Part shown: piece by piece, positions 18,728-27,940 of the stretch
How positions within the stretch are numbered: position 1 is the first letter of the stretch
How the letters are laid out: every line of letters begins with the position of its first letter
Assembly (NCBI GenBank): GCA_039024435.1
Contig: JBCCQH010000063.1
Location: 1-43,925 of the forward strand
Direction of reading: 5' to 3'
DNA length: 43,925 nucleotides
Source of the DNA: JBCCQH01 sp039024435
Lineage (GTDB): Bacteria > Bacteroidota > Bacteroidia > J057 > JADKCL01
The notes under the pieces: model-generated
The model's input: the letters and a program-made list of their open reading frames with translations, nothing else
Database searches by the model: none
What the model was told of the DNA's origin: nothing
Made by a program: the position numbers and the translations under genes

Positions 18728-18805
18728 TTAGCTACGAATCAGCTTTTTCGCCTTGGAGGAAGGATTTTCAACTTTCTTGTCGGTTGGGTAACTGGAGCGA
18801 GTCAT
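18728..18805 (-). CDS. Possible 25-residue basic peptide overlapping the upstream stop
   Basis: ATG at 18805 overlaps the stop of the 99-residue gene as ATGA, the arrangement of translationally coupled genes. The peptide reads MTRSSYPTDKKVENPSSKAK then KLIRS. It is followed by small inverted repeats (CTATAC/GTATAG at 18708-18725 and GCCCG/CGGGC near 18673-18684) that could end the transcript. There is no homology evidence, so it may be chance. Confidence 0.25.
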   Translation of the reverse strand: MTRSSYPTDKKVENPSSKAKKLIRS

Positions 18806-19101
18806 AGAAAAAAATACGGGTATTTTTCGATACCAAAATCTCGTAGGTCATCATGGAAGAACAGCGGTCTCCAGATTGGCTTTGCTTTCGGTTTGTCTTC
18901 GATCTCGCTTAATTCCACAATTAACCGGGTAACAAAGTTTACGGTTTTGAGTTGGTGCGGTTCAAGGTATTGGGAACCTACAACCGGGTTCATAGCCAAA
19001 CCTACGAGCACCTCAAGGTTTTCGCGCAGGGTTCGGGCGTAATCCTGTTCGCTTTCGGTGCCTATCGGGAGGCGAAACTGCAAGTGGCTTTCGTTTTTCA
19101 T
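18802..19101 (-). CDS. Small hypothetical protein
   Basis: 99 residues from the ATG at 19101; an in-frame ATG at 19143 would add 14 residues. It is a soluble, acidic, mostly helical-looking protein (LRENLEVLVGLAMNPVVGSQ, NFVTRLIVELSEIEDKPKAK) ending in KYPYFFL. It lies 85 bases beyond the stop of the large CHU_C gene on the same strand and may be co-transcribed. No family recognised. Confidence 0.5.
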   Translation of the reverse strand: MKNESHLQFRLPIGTESEQDYARTLRENLEVLVGLAMNPVVGSQYLEPHQLKTVNFVTRLIVELSEIEDKPKAKPIWRPLFFHDDLRDFGIEKYPYFFL

Positions 19102-19186
19102 ATCACTTGCTTTGTCGCAATCCTCAGACCCGAATCCAAACATCCCAATATGCTCGAATTCATCCTTCGTGGTTTGCAGATTCGGT

Positions 19187-22100
19187 TCAATTGTTCCGTT
19201 TAATGGTCAATCCCCCCGCCAGCAGCGCATCCTTTTCGCCAATGCGATTGACTTTGTACCAGTAAACGCCATCTGGCAGCCTGCCAGGATCCCATTCACG
19301 TTGCAGCGGGCGAAGATGGGCCACCCGACCGCCGGATCGGTTGTACAGATGCACCTCATACTGTTCATAGTCGATATCCTCCTGCCAGGTGATTAGCCAG
19401 GTGTCGTTATGGCCGTCACCATTAGGCGAGAGAAATCCGGGGATCAGGATGGGAAGGTCACTGGGAAGGACTTGCACCCGGATCGTGTCCTCGCGGCCCA
19501 GGCAGTTGCCCGAACGCGGCGTAAGCGATACCACGACCTCACCGGGGTTCATTCGGTCGACAAGATCCACCGGGATCACCAGCGGCAGATCCAGGCCGGG
19601 AACCAGTTGAGCCGTGCTGCCGCTGTTCTGCGAAGGTGATACATTCATCGAATCGGTGATGGCCCAATGGTAGAAAGTATAGGGTACGTCGGTGGTCAGG
19701 TCGATTTCGATATCTTCCCCACGCGAGATCTTAAAGGGGCGTTTGGAGAGGCTCCAGGACGGCATTGGCGCGATCTCAGCGATGCGGTTCAGGGTATCAG
19801 CGCAGCCAAAGCTATTGGAGAGTACACACGATACACTATCACCATTTTGAAGGTCGTCGCGTTGCAGCAAGTCGAATGTACCCGCCGCGCTGTCGGTGTT
19901 GACGCGCCACTGGTATGAGTTTACCCCGCTGGCCACCGCCCGCAAAGTCATCTGATCGCCCCGGCAAACCGGCGGTGGTGGAAATGTCGCCAGAGAATCC
20001 CCCGCTGGTTGTGGGTTAACGGTCAGCGATACCACCGCGCTGTCTTGGCAGGCACCGGCGGTGTGGTGTTCCACCACATATTGCCCGGCTTGGGTGGCGG
20101 CCAGATAAATCGTACCCAACGAATCGGCGAAAACAAGGGTAGAGGAAGCGCAGGAGAAAACACCACCGAAGACAGAAACGCTATCCAGTAGCAAAGGCGC
20201 TCCCCCTGCGCATACTTCCGTTTGAGAGTATGAAAAGTAAGGATCGTCCATTTCGAGTATGGAGATCGTATCTGTTGGATCGAATGCGCAACGGTTGTGC
20301 AGATCCAGGGTCACAATGTAACTACCCGGCCCGCTTGCACTCAAGTCGATCTGGCCACGATCACGTACCGCGAAGGCCAGCCCGGTAGAGCCGATGAAGG
20401 TTCCCGATGAGCCGCCCACGATCAGCGGCGTAGGATCATCCCCTTCTGTGCAGTAATACGGCTCTGCAAAGGTGATCGCACTCAGCGAATCAACATCCAC
20501 GACCCTGACCGTCTGGCTGAAGCTGGTTTGGCAGCCGCCACTCAACGAATAGGTCACGTTGAAGGTGCCGGTGTCGCTTTGCAACAGATCGATCAGTCCG
20601 CTGACCGGATCGATAACGAGGCCGCTGTCGGCGGTGAAGCTGCCACCGGGTGCGCCGACGATAGTGGGCATAGGATCGGTTTCGTTCTGGCAAAAGTCCC
20701 CCGCCGGATAGCTGAACTCAGCCGATGCCGAGGGAAAAATCTCCACGGTCATCGTATCAGAGGCAGGACAGGTGCCGGGAGTCGTATAGACTATTTCGTG
20801 GATACCTGGACCGCTCAGGTCAATGTCCAGCCGTCCATTGACCGAATCGACCACCGTAGACAGGGTGATGGCGGAGAATAGTCCACCTCCCGTACCCAGA
20901 TTGACCGGGAAAGGATCTGGGTCACCGGTGCAATAGGCTGGATTCGGATAACTGACATCGGCGATGTCGCAGGGAATGACCAGGACGGTATGCCAGGCGG
21001 TATCAGCACAGGGAAGTGCCGCACGGTAACCCAGAGTGATTATCTCGCCACCCACTAACCCAAGACCGTTGGAACCGGAAAGCGGCAGGACGGCGTTTGG
21101 ACCGGTGTACAGCGCGCTGTCGTTAAGAAACACCCCGCACCAGCCCGGCGGCAAGGGACCAAAGCTTATGGTGTCGTCCAGGCAAAACGTTCCCGCCGGG
21201 TTACCAAGATTCGAAGCAGAGGCCGTATCAATTACTAAGCCAGCCACCGTCTGAGCCGTGTCGGCGCAGCTACCCGCCGGGCGGTAATAGAGATCATAGG
21301 TTCCCGGCTGCGAGGTGGCCGGATCGATCTGGCCCAACTGGCCAAAGCTCACGCCGACCGGATCGCTCCAAAATGTTCCCCCAGGAGATCCGGTAATGAA
21401 TCCCGGCACTGCCACCGGATCACCCGGACAGAGAAGAGGCGGCACTCCCAGCGAAGGATAAGTTACCTGTGCGGTGGCTGGGGCGGTGACTGTGACTTCT
21501 ACCACGGCGGTATCGTAACACCGCAATTGCGGAATGTAAAGCAAATTGTGTATTCCCGTCTGGGAGCCTGCCGGGCTGATCCGACCCCGGAGGCTGTCCA
21601 GAACGAGAATGTTCCCGGTGGGATCTGCAAAGTGCCCCAAACCGACGGCAGGCACCAAAGTAGCAGAATCGGCCACCGGGTAACCAGGAGAATTAGTACA
21701 AAGCGGTAGTTGATTTTGGCCGTTGTAGAGGGCCACCGATTGTGTGGCCGCAATGATATCGATCTCGAAAGCGAGGGTTTCGGCGCAAACCGGGTGTGTG
21801 GTACGGAATTCGAAGCGGTTGTCAATACCCGATGAACCATTGTAAAGTGGAACCTCACCATTTGCCAGAACGACGAAGCCGGGAGGGCCGCTCTTGCAAC
21901 AGAAAGCACCAGAGGTATTCGGCCCGAGCACGATCTGAGGGATGGGATTCTGATCGCTGGTGCAATAGAGCGTGTCAGAATACACCACCTCGGCGTAGTC
22001 ACCGACGAGACAAACGGTATCCGACATCGTATAGGTGTAGTTGAAGCTGGCCAGGGTGGTTGTTTTGACGAAGGTCAGCGTGAGGCAGGTATCCGCCGGG

Positions 22101-22435
22101 AAGATGTCCGGGATCTGGACGCGAATAGTATCGTTTTGGCCGTTTTGAGCAGTCGAAAGCGAAATTACATTGCCTGCAACTCCGGTGAGGCCACCAAAAA
22201 ATACGCGTGTGGCGTCCCAGCTCTCCCCGCCCGCAGCACTGAGGAAGTGCTGTCCGTGCATGACGAGCATGCCGCCTTTGCAAAAGGCCGAATCCGCTGC
22301 AAGGGTGTCAGGCAGCGTGGTGGCCGCGAAGTTTAGCAGAATCGGGTCGGGGCTACCTTGCGCCAGCAGCCCCGCCGATTGCGTATGAATGATTAATAAG
22401 AATTGCAAGGCAAATAAGATTATGTTGCGTTCCAT
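19187..22435 (-). CDS. Large secreted Ig-like repeat protein with CHU_C (T9SS type B) C-terminus
   Basis: 1082 residues. Signal peptide MERNIILFALQFLLIIHTQS. The body is a string of ~80-residue cysteine-containing beta-sandwich repeats with the recurring pattern Y-P-x-x-x-F-C-x-x-x-x-D-P-x-P then G-G-x-F and an I-D-x-x-S/G-x-x-G-x-Y strand, as in YPNPAYCTGDPDPFPVN and YPAGDFCQNETDPMPTI. The last ~90 residues are the gliding-motility-type CHU_C domain: IPGFLSPNGDGHNDTW, YEVHLYNRSGGRVAHL, LPDGVYWYKVN. It is predicted to be a T9SS-exported surface protein or adhesin. The 3-prime neighbour is a small gene on the same strand; a long intergenic region lies upstream. Confidence 0.93.
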   Translation of the reverse strand: MERNIILFALQFLLIIHTQSAGLLAQGSPDPILLNFAATTLPDTLAADSAFCKGGMLVMHGQHFLSAAGGESWDATRVFFGGLTGVAGNVISLSTAQNGQNDTIRVQIPDIFPADTCLTLTFVKTTTLASFNYTYTMSDTVCLVGDYAEVVYSDTLYCTSDQNPIPQIVLGPNTSGAFCCKSGPPGFVVLANGEVPLYNGSSGIDNRFEFRTTHPVCAETLAFEIDIIAATQSVALYNGQNQLPLCTNSPGYPVADSATLVPAVGLGHFADPTGNILVLDSLRGRISPAGSQTGIHNLLYIPQLRCYDTAVVEVTVTAPATAQVTYPSLGVPPLLCPGDPVAVPGFITGSPGGTFWSDPVGVSFGQLGQIDPATSQPGTYDLYYRPAGSCADTAQTVAGLVIDTASASNLGNPAGTFCLDDTISFGPLPPGWCGVFLNDSALYTGPNAVLPLSGSNGLGLVGGEIITLGYRAALPCADTAWHTVLVIPCDIADVSYPNPAYCTGDPDPFPVNLGTGGGLFSAITLSTVVDSVNGRLDIDLSGPGIHEIVYTTPGTCPASDTMTVEIFPSASAEFSYPAGDFCQNETDPMPTIVGAPGGSFTADSGLVIDPVSGLIDLLQSDTGTFNVTYSLSGGCQTSFSQTVRVVDVDSLSAITFAEPYYCTEGDDPTPLIVGGSSGTFIGSTGLAFAVRDRGQIDLSASGPGSYIVTLDLHNRCAFDPTDTISILEMDDPYFSYSQTEVCAGGAPLLLDSVSVFGGVFSCASSTLVFADSLGTIYLAATQAGQYVVEHHTAGACQDSAVVSLTVNPQPAGDSLATFPPPPVCRGDQMTLRAVASGVNSYQWRVNTDSAAGTFDLLQRDDLQNGDSVSCVLSNSFGCADTLNRIAEIAPMPSWSLSKRPFKISRGEDIEIDLTTDVPYTFYHWAITDSMNVSPSQNSGSTAQLVPGLDLPLVIPVDLVDRMNPGEVVVSLTPRSGNCLGREDTIRVQVLPSDLPILIPGFLSPNGDGHNDTWLITWQEDIDYEQYEVHLYNRSGGRVAHLRPLQREWDPGRLPDGVYWYKVNRIGEKDALLAGGLTIKRNN

Positions 22436-23118
22436 GTCCGTGATAATTACCGATGATTGATCGGTTTCCCGGTTATGGTTGGCTTAGTCTGAACCTGTGA
22501 AAATTGGGGCGGGAGTTCAGCAATCCCTGTGAGGGTGAATACCGCTTAAATCATCCCGCCCCGCCAATCGATCAATAGAGACTTATGTTATTCTGCGTGC
22601 GATTTTCCCGGAAAAACGCCTTCTCCGTTAGTCAGTAAAACAACTACTATCTTTCGGAAACGAAGGCCAACCGGCAACTACTCCGGTCAGCCTCGTTCAC
22701 CTTAACTAAGAATCAAAAATCATCACTCAAATAATTGTTCTTCCGGGTACATCTGGATATTCCACCGTTACTAACTTCATGACCGATAGTGGCGCAGCGT
22801 GCTCGCAACGTATTGAAACGTACCATCGAACAACCTTACGATGTATAAAAGCAACGCCGCGCCACCTGTTTAGCTAGTTGATTATTCAGTGGATAAAGAG
22901 GAAGAAAACCAGAAACCGGCAATCCAAGCTTGCCAGTGGCCTATCATCTTAACACGTTTCAAAAATCACTTTTATGATCTCATTCTGTAATACAGGCAAT
23001 CACTTATTAACGTATTTACCCTATGCATGAGATCAATTTTTTTGGCAAAAAAATCTGTTTCAATGAGAAATACCCGCTGGAGATATTTTTACCGAAATGA
23101 AAGGGTGTAGAAATTTTG

Positions 23119-23126
23119 TAGCTTTG
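23119..23126 (+). promoter_or_regulatory. Exact TAnnTTTG box (TAGCTTTG)
   Basis: It matches the Bacteroidota -7 consensus. A good -33 TTG at the usual distance is missing; TTTTT at 23086-23090 is too far. Transcription would begin near 23133, just before a two-hairpin structure that ends in a T-run. Confidence 0.35.
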
Positions 23127-23132
23127 TCAAAG

Positions 23133-23221
23133 ATCGTTACGGCCTCTGGTGAATCTTGTCACGGAATATACCGGGGGCCAATCTAAGCCGCCTCATTTAA
23201 TCGATGGGGCGGCAATTTTTT
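23133..23221 (+). ncRNA. Candidate ~90-nt small RNA with two stem-loops
   Basis: Stem 1: GGCCTCTGGT at 23141-23150 pairs with ACCGGGGGCC at 23170-23179 (ten pairs, two of them G-U), enclosing a 19-base loop. Stem 2: GCCGCCTCAT at 23187-23196 pairs with ATGGGGCGGC at 23204-23213 (ten pairs, one G-U), loop TTAATCG, followed by AATTTTTT, a good intrinsic terminator. There is no open frame in between. It does not match 4.5S SRP RNA (no GGAAGGAAGCAG tip), tmRNA or tRNA as far as I can see. It could also be the leader or attenuator of the gene at 23528, about 300 bases further on. Confidence 0.4.
23187..23221 (+). terminator. Strong intrinsic terminator
   Basis: Ten-pair GC-rich stem with a seven-base loop and a six-T tail. 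No coding gene ends upstream on this strand within 4 kb, which is why a non-coding transcript is proposed. Confidence 0.65.
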
Positions 23222-23527
23222 GCAGAAAATGATGAAATCGATTCCGACAGCATGATCATGGTAGTCAACCATATTCGCCAAAGACGATGAAAAAGAACGG
23301 TCCAAGTCCGAAGCTGCGAAGCCTGTTTTCGGAGAAAGGAAAAAGTATGCCATGCTGGAAAAGAATCAATCATTCTTCTGTCATTGTTGATGCAATTTAT
23401 ATCCGGGAGGCGGGATAAAAAACCAACCTATCGCTTGTTTTGGACAAAAAAATCGATTAAATTCTATACCAATAATCTGCTACTCAATACATTAAGCATC
23501 CTTTTTGTTGCCAAAATTGCAATTGTA

Positions 23528-25021
23528 ATGCGCAAAAAAGATTTAGAAAAACTAATACTTTGCCTAACGGAGGAAGAGCGTGAAAACGTGAAAGTGGCTT
23601 TAGAAACCCATAAAAAGGGCGAAAGCCTAAGGCAGATTTTTGTCGCTATCATAGAAGCTGGTCAAATTGACTCGGGAAAATTGGCTTCAAAATGCAAAAC
23701 AAGCACGCGAACTATCGCAAGAACCCTCAATGAATTGGAGAATATTATCATTGGATTGATCGGAAGTACACCTGCCGAACTGACGATGGAAACCCAAATT
23801 AATGCAGCACTTGAATTGACTTTGAGAATGCAATTCGAACCAGCAATTGCAATCATTCGGAGGGTATTTACGAAGGCCAGGTCAACAGAAGAATTCAATA
23901 CCATTTTCGTCTTGTATGAACTTTCCGAAATGATATCTATCCCTTTTGATTTGGGCCACCCAACACTTGACGAGGTGGTCGCATTGCAGCACAACCTTTG
24001 GTCGTATGAGGAACTAAAAATTCGAATGAAGGCCGTCCTCAAAGCTGAGATACCCGTCGATCAATTCGCAGAACGCTTAAACGAAATAATTACCCATCCA
24101 TTGATGGAAGACGAAACAAATGCCATTTCTATTCGAGCAAAAGCCGCATTTAACTGGCTGCTTTTGCGTTATTATTTTCATGTCGGTGATATGGCAAAGG
24201 GTTTATCGATTCAAGAACGGTTGGTATCCATTTTGGACCGAAATCAGTGGCTTCGTATCGATCAAGATTTTTTTTTGATTAAGGAATATGCAACGCTTGC
24301 CGGGTTGTATTTCAAGAACGATCTGGAATCTGAAGGTTACAAAACTATTTTCAATACGGGTATTTTGCCCTCAGACAAGGCGTTAATTGAAGTAAGCAAA
24401 CTTGATCAGGTTTATCCGCTTAAAACTGGTCTTGCGATTCGCAAAGGTGATTTTGACGGTGCATTGGAATCAATCAATGAGGTTGAAATCCATTTAGAGA
24501 GATTCAGAGGTTATTTTTCGCCCTTCTTCATTTACAGAAACCAGTACGTTAATGCATATTTTTATTTTTCCTCAAAAATCTTCGATAAAGCTGGACTGAT
24601 TCTTTCCAAATATTTCGGCAAATATAAGCCAGAAATTCCTCCTCTCTTCTGGCCGATAGCAAAGGTAATGGAGACTTATATATCCTACCATCAGGGCGAA
24701 ATTGACAATACGATTCGTCTTATCAAAAACATAAGGATGACTAGCCATTACGATGAATCGCCCTTCTTTCCAGTTGCCGTAGGATTAATTTTCCGACTTT
24801 GTAACCATCCTAAAGCTGAACATCCGCAAATTTTGCGTAAAGCCAAGGAAAAAGTAAAAACGATATTTAGAGATCCTACGGCTAGTTATTTATTCAATTT
24901 CTTCGACCTTTCTGCTTGGATTGAAGCAGAATTAGGTCGAAGAAAAATGATAGATGTTTTCGGAAGTCGATCCGTCGAAAATGATTCGGACGCACCCGAA
25001 CTTGCTTACGGATCGATCTAA
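23528..25021 (+). CDS. Helical-repeat (TPR-like) protein, unknown function
   Basis: 497 residues from the ATG at 23528 (MRKKDLEKLILCLTEEERE); the 48 residues upstream in frame are low-complexity and look untranslated. It is cytoplasmic with no signal peptide. Residues about 1-100 carry a winged-helix-like segment, SLRQIFVAIIEAGQIDSGKL then KCKTSTRTIARTLNELENII. The remaining 390 residues are antiparallel helices of TPR/SARP-like character (AFNWLLLRYYFHVGDMAKGL, YISYHQGEIDNTIRLIKNIR). It is clearly AT-richer than the genes to its left, which hints at acquisition. It might be a regulatory protein; the activity is not shown. The 3-prime end overlaps the convergent gene by four bases. Confidence 0.7.
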   Translation: MRKKDLEKLILCLTEEERENVKVALETHKKGESLRQIFVAIIEAGQIDSGKLASKCKTSTRTIARTLNELENIIIGLIGSTPAELTMETQINAALELTLRMQFEPAIAIIRRVFTKARSTEEFNTIFVLYELSEMISIPFDLGHPTLDEVVALQHNLWSYEELKIRMKAVLKAEIPVDQFAERLNEIITHPLMEDETNAISIRAKAAFNWLLLRYYFHVGDMAKGLSIQERLVSILDRNQWLRIDQDFFLIKEYATLAGLYFKNDLESEGYKTIFNTGILPSDKALIEVSKLDQVYPLKTGLAIRKGDFDGALESINEVEIHLERFRGYFSPFFIYRNQYVNAYFYFSSKIFDKAGLILSKYFGKYKPEIPPLFWPIAKVMETYISYHQGEIDNTIRLIKNIRMTSHYDESPFFPVAVGLIFRLCNHPKAEHPQILRKAKEKVKTIFRDPTASYLFNFFDLSAWIEAELGRRKMIDVFGSRSVENDSDAPELAYGSI

Positions 25022-25311
25022 AGAGAACTTCCAATTATTGCAACCAGAATATCACCGCCGCTGATATATGCGGTCACCTCAACCGTCCCATCAGCCAATT
25101 CCGCAATCGTTACCTCACCATACTGAAACATACTCAATAGTTCGGAAACCATGATCCCAAACTCAGGCGCGGCCTTTTTCAAGATAGCCCTTTCCGTTTC
25201 TGTGGGATTGTCCGGGGATTCGAAATTTTCGATTACCAGCAGATGGCTGGTACTGGAATAGCCGCCCATTCCTGCTATTAGCAGGGCAAAGAATAACCAT
25301 AAACGCTTCAT
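25018..25311 (-). CDS. Small exported protein
   Basis: 97 residues from the ATG at 25311, which opens a signal peptide (MKRLWLFFALLIAGMGGYSS); the longer frame upstream is unlikely. The mature part is about 75 residues, acidic, with helix TETERAILKKAAPEFGIMVS and a beta hairpin EVTIAELADGTVEVTAYISG. No family recognised. It is convergent and four bases overlapping with the helical-repeat gene. Confidence 0.55.
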   Translation of the reverse strand: MKRLWLFFALLIAGMGGYSSTSHLLVIENFESPDNPTETERAILKKAAPEFGIMVSELLSMFQYGEVTIAELADGTVEVTAYISGGDILVAIIGSSL

Positions 25312-25619
25312 AATTGCGAGTTTTTTTAGATAAAAAATGTATAAATAGTTCACAGGCTTCGCAGCCAATTTCAAGATACGCATTTTGCATCTGCTTGTCT
25401 TTAGTTTTGCTTTTTGAGCGAAAAAATGCCTATCTTGATCTATCTTTTTGCAGAAAGTCAACCGTTTTTGTCATTCAATATCTTTCCCCAGGCGTCTACC
25501 TGGGTGGAAGACATGATAGTTTATGCCTACGGTTGATCGCCTTGAGGTGGGGACACACAAATGTCTATTCCAATACAGTAGATTTCCGTTGGTGATGTGT
25601 ATTCAAACGCCTGATTACT

Positions 25620-27920
25620 ATGTCTAATAACGAAAAGGTGCATCCCCAGGACCGCACCGGACTGGAGCAAGATTCCTCCAATCATGATATATGGACTTCC
25701 GGTTTTGACAACGCGGATGGTGCAGCAAGTCCGCCGCCGCCCTTCCAGTTGAAGGCTGATCCGTTGGACCGGGAGGACAGCGACCCAAAACGAGGTGGCG
25801 GACTTACCCCTGAGCAACTTGCCACAATAAAATCTTTTGGATTGTCCGCCCTGGTCGGCCAGTTGAGCGAAACCGAACAAAACGATCTTGCTGCCTTCCT
25901 TGCCGATTTTCAGACGCGAAGCGTCTCCGTCCAATTCGGTGATGGCAAGACCAAACGGCAATTAAATAGCAACGGCCATTCACTCAAGGTAAGCAAGGAA
26001 ACTCTTTCCAATGGACAGATCCAGCGAAGCGTTGAATACGCACACGGTGGCAACCTAATCAAAAGCACCACCGTTGAGGGTACTGGCAGCGACATCGCCC
26101 TTGCTGATCAGGAGCCGCTTTCAGTTGAATTGCCGGAACCCATTTCTGAAACGGTTGAAATACCGGGAAAGGGAACGATCAAAGTGATGGAAGATGTCTT
26201 ATCGATGCCTACGCATAGCACGCAGATCGGACGGGAAAACGATGTCCCGGTTTTCGATCCGCATCTCTACTTTTCGCGGCACATCATTGTAAATACTACG
26301 GATGGGCGCACCATCGGAATTATTGTAAATGGCCGTACCAATCTATCCAATACGGTAAGCGGTCCGCCTTCGCTGGAAATCGAAGGCGAATCCATGATCA
26401 CCTTCGAAATGATGGTCAGTGACCGGGAAGGTCAGACGAAACATGTTGCCTACCAAGCAACCGGAAATTCTCTCAATGAACCGATTGCCGCGTGCGCTGA
26501 AAGTGGTGGGTTCGCCAGTATACTATTGAGGCCAGGTCAGCCTGGCGAGGCGTATCTGGATGCAGCAATTGCCAAAGCCAATACCTTGATGCCATCCTTG
26601 CCTATTGAAGACGCTGGGAAGGAAGTTGAAATAATTGGACAAAGCGGAGGAATCAGCGCAATCGAAACCGTGCCGGATGACGATGCGGAGATGGGAAAGG
26701 ATCTGCAATCTCCGATAGTTCACCGGGAACCAATGGCTGAAAAGGGGACAGTGAAACCATGGGGCGAATGGACCAGGGAAGAAAAGCGCAAAGAAGCCTG
26801 GGCCACCTTCAAAAATGAATTTTCATGGAACCGGGTAGGAACGGGTATCCTACTAGGCTTGGGCGTGATGGGGGCCGCCTTTGGATTACTTTCGATTCCT
26901 GCAATTGCACCGTTTGTACTTCCGGTACTGGGGTTACTGGGTATTACAATGGGCTTGGGCACTATTATCGCTCCATTGCTGTCAGGACGGAATCCTACTG
27001 AAATGGAGTGGCTAAAAGGTGGATTGATGGTCATCGGCGGGGCGGCAGTTTTGGTGGCGACCGTTTTGGCTTTGCCGAAACTTGCAGCGGCGGCCATGTT
27101 TATCGCCATCGCGTCCGGCATTCTGCTACTTGCGGCTGGAATTGTGGATTCTGTGGTAAAATTTAGCGAGGCGAAGACTGCCAGGACCAGAGACGAATTA
27201 CAGGACAAAGCCCGCCATTCCGCACAAGCCGCAGAGCAAAGTATCATTGACGGCATTTTGGCCATTTTGCCGGTCCGGTTTTTCAAAAGCCGTTGGCGAC
27301 AGTGGTTTGGAAAGCGCAACAAGCCGAGGGCACCCGGGGAAGAAGGAATACAATCTGCCAGTGATGAAGATGGCCAGAATGCAGGAAGGCGGAATGAAAC
27401 CACCGCAACGCCTGATGAAGCCACCGAATCCGCCCCCCGTGTAAATGCCGGATTGCTGGATGAGATCTATCACCAGCAAAAGGAAATCGTAGATGCGGTA
27501 AAGAGGGGGGAAATCCCTTTGACCACCAACAAGGAAAAGGGTAATTTCGGGGAAATGCTGACCGATGTTGAAATGGTGGAAGCTGGCTGGACTCCTTTGC
27601 ACAGGCGGGTGACTTCTTTGGATCAAACGATTGAGCGGGGGATTGATCACGTATTCACCAATCCAGGGCCGCCGCCGATGCATGTTGTAGCAGATTCGAA
27701 GTATGGATCTGCGAAGCTGAAAAAGCTGGTGAACGGTGCGAAGCAGATGAGTGAGCAATGGATCGAAGATCGCCTGAGAAATGCTGTTGGCAGGCGTAGA
27801 GCAGACGAAATATTGGAAGATGGATATGCGTCAATTGTGGCCAAGATAAAATCTGACGGATCAATCACATATAAACAACTCGATGCAAATGCTCGTACCA
27901 TCGGGAATTTTCATCCATAA
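25620..27920 (+). CDS. PoNe-like PD-(D/E)xK DNase effector with eCIS-type N-terminal tag
   Basis: 766 residues. N-terminus disordered with SPPPPFQLKADP at 37-48, the same short motif as in both DUF4157 proteins of this window. Residues 50-380 are a beta-rich, unrecognised domain. About 403-515 contains several hydrophobic segments (TGILLGLGVMGAAFGLLSIP, WLKGGLMVIGGAAVLVATVL, MFIAIASGILLLAAGIVDSV), probably a membrane-passage region. The C-terminal ~130 residues are a PD-(D/E)xK nuclease of the PoNe type: GNFGEMLTDVEMVEAGW, Asp676 in GIDHV, Asp692 and Lys694 in VVADSKYG, then KQMSEQWIEDRL. PoNe toxins degrade DNA of target cells. The gene after it, 20 bases on, is the expected immunity gene. 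No DUF4157 domain and no signal peptide. The tag suggests loading into a contractile injection system; that is inference. Confidence 0.8.
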   Translation: MSNNEKVHPQDRTGLEQDSSNHDIWTSGFDNADGAASPPPPFQLKADPLDREDSDPKRGGGLTPEQLATIKSFGLSALVGQLSETEQNDLAAFLADFQTRSVSVQFGDGKTKRQLNSNGHSLKVSKETLSNGQIQRSVEYAHGGNLIKSTTVEGTGSDIALADQEPLSVELPEPISETVEIPGKGTIKVMEDVLSMPTHSTQIGRENDVPVFDPHLYFSRHIIVNTTDGRTIGIIVNGRTNLSNTVSGPPSLEIEGESMITFEMMVSDREGQTKHVAYQATGNSLNEPIAACAESGGFASILLRPGQPGEAYLDAAIAKANTLMPSLPIEDAGKEVEIIGQSGGISAIETVPDDDAEMGKDLQSPIVHREPMAEKGTVKPWGEWTREEKRKEAWATFKNEFSWNRVGTGILLGLGVMGAAFGLLSIPAIAPFVLPVLGLLGITMGLGTIIAPLLSGRNPTEMEWLKGGLMVIGGAAVLVATVLALPKLAAAAMFIAIASGILLLAAGIVDSVVKFSEAKTARTRDELQDKARHSAQAAEQSIIDGILAILPVRFFKSRWRQWFGKRNKPRAPGEEGIQSASDEDGQNAGRRNETTATPDEATESAPRVNAGLLDEIYHQQKEIVDAVKRGEIPLTTNKEKGNFGEMLTDVEMVEAGWTPLHRRVTSLDQTIERGIDHVFTNPGPPPMHVVADSKYGSAKLKKLVNGAKQMSEQWIEDRLRNAVGRRRADEILEDGYASIVAKIKSDGSITYKQLDANARTIGNFHP

Positions 27921-27940
27921 ACATCCTAAAAAGTAACAAA

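Larger units (their letters stand above)
22436..23527. other. Long intergenic region with candidate small RNA
   Basis: 1.09 kb with no gene on either strand that I can support. An eight-base GC inverted repeat, GGGGCGGG at 22506-22513 and CCCGCCCC at 22555-22562, lies 70 bases upstream of the large minus-strand gene. The stretch 22600-23100 is AT-rich with scattered stops and no structure that I see. 23119-23221 is described separately as a possible RNA gene. Confidence 0.6.

Noticed and set aside
23141..23180. Possible 4.5S SRP RNA
   Set aside because: GTGAATC and GTCA-CGGAA look vaguely similar, but the conserved GGAAGGAAGCAG tip and asymmetric loop are missing.
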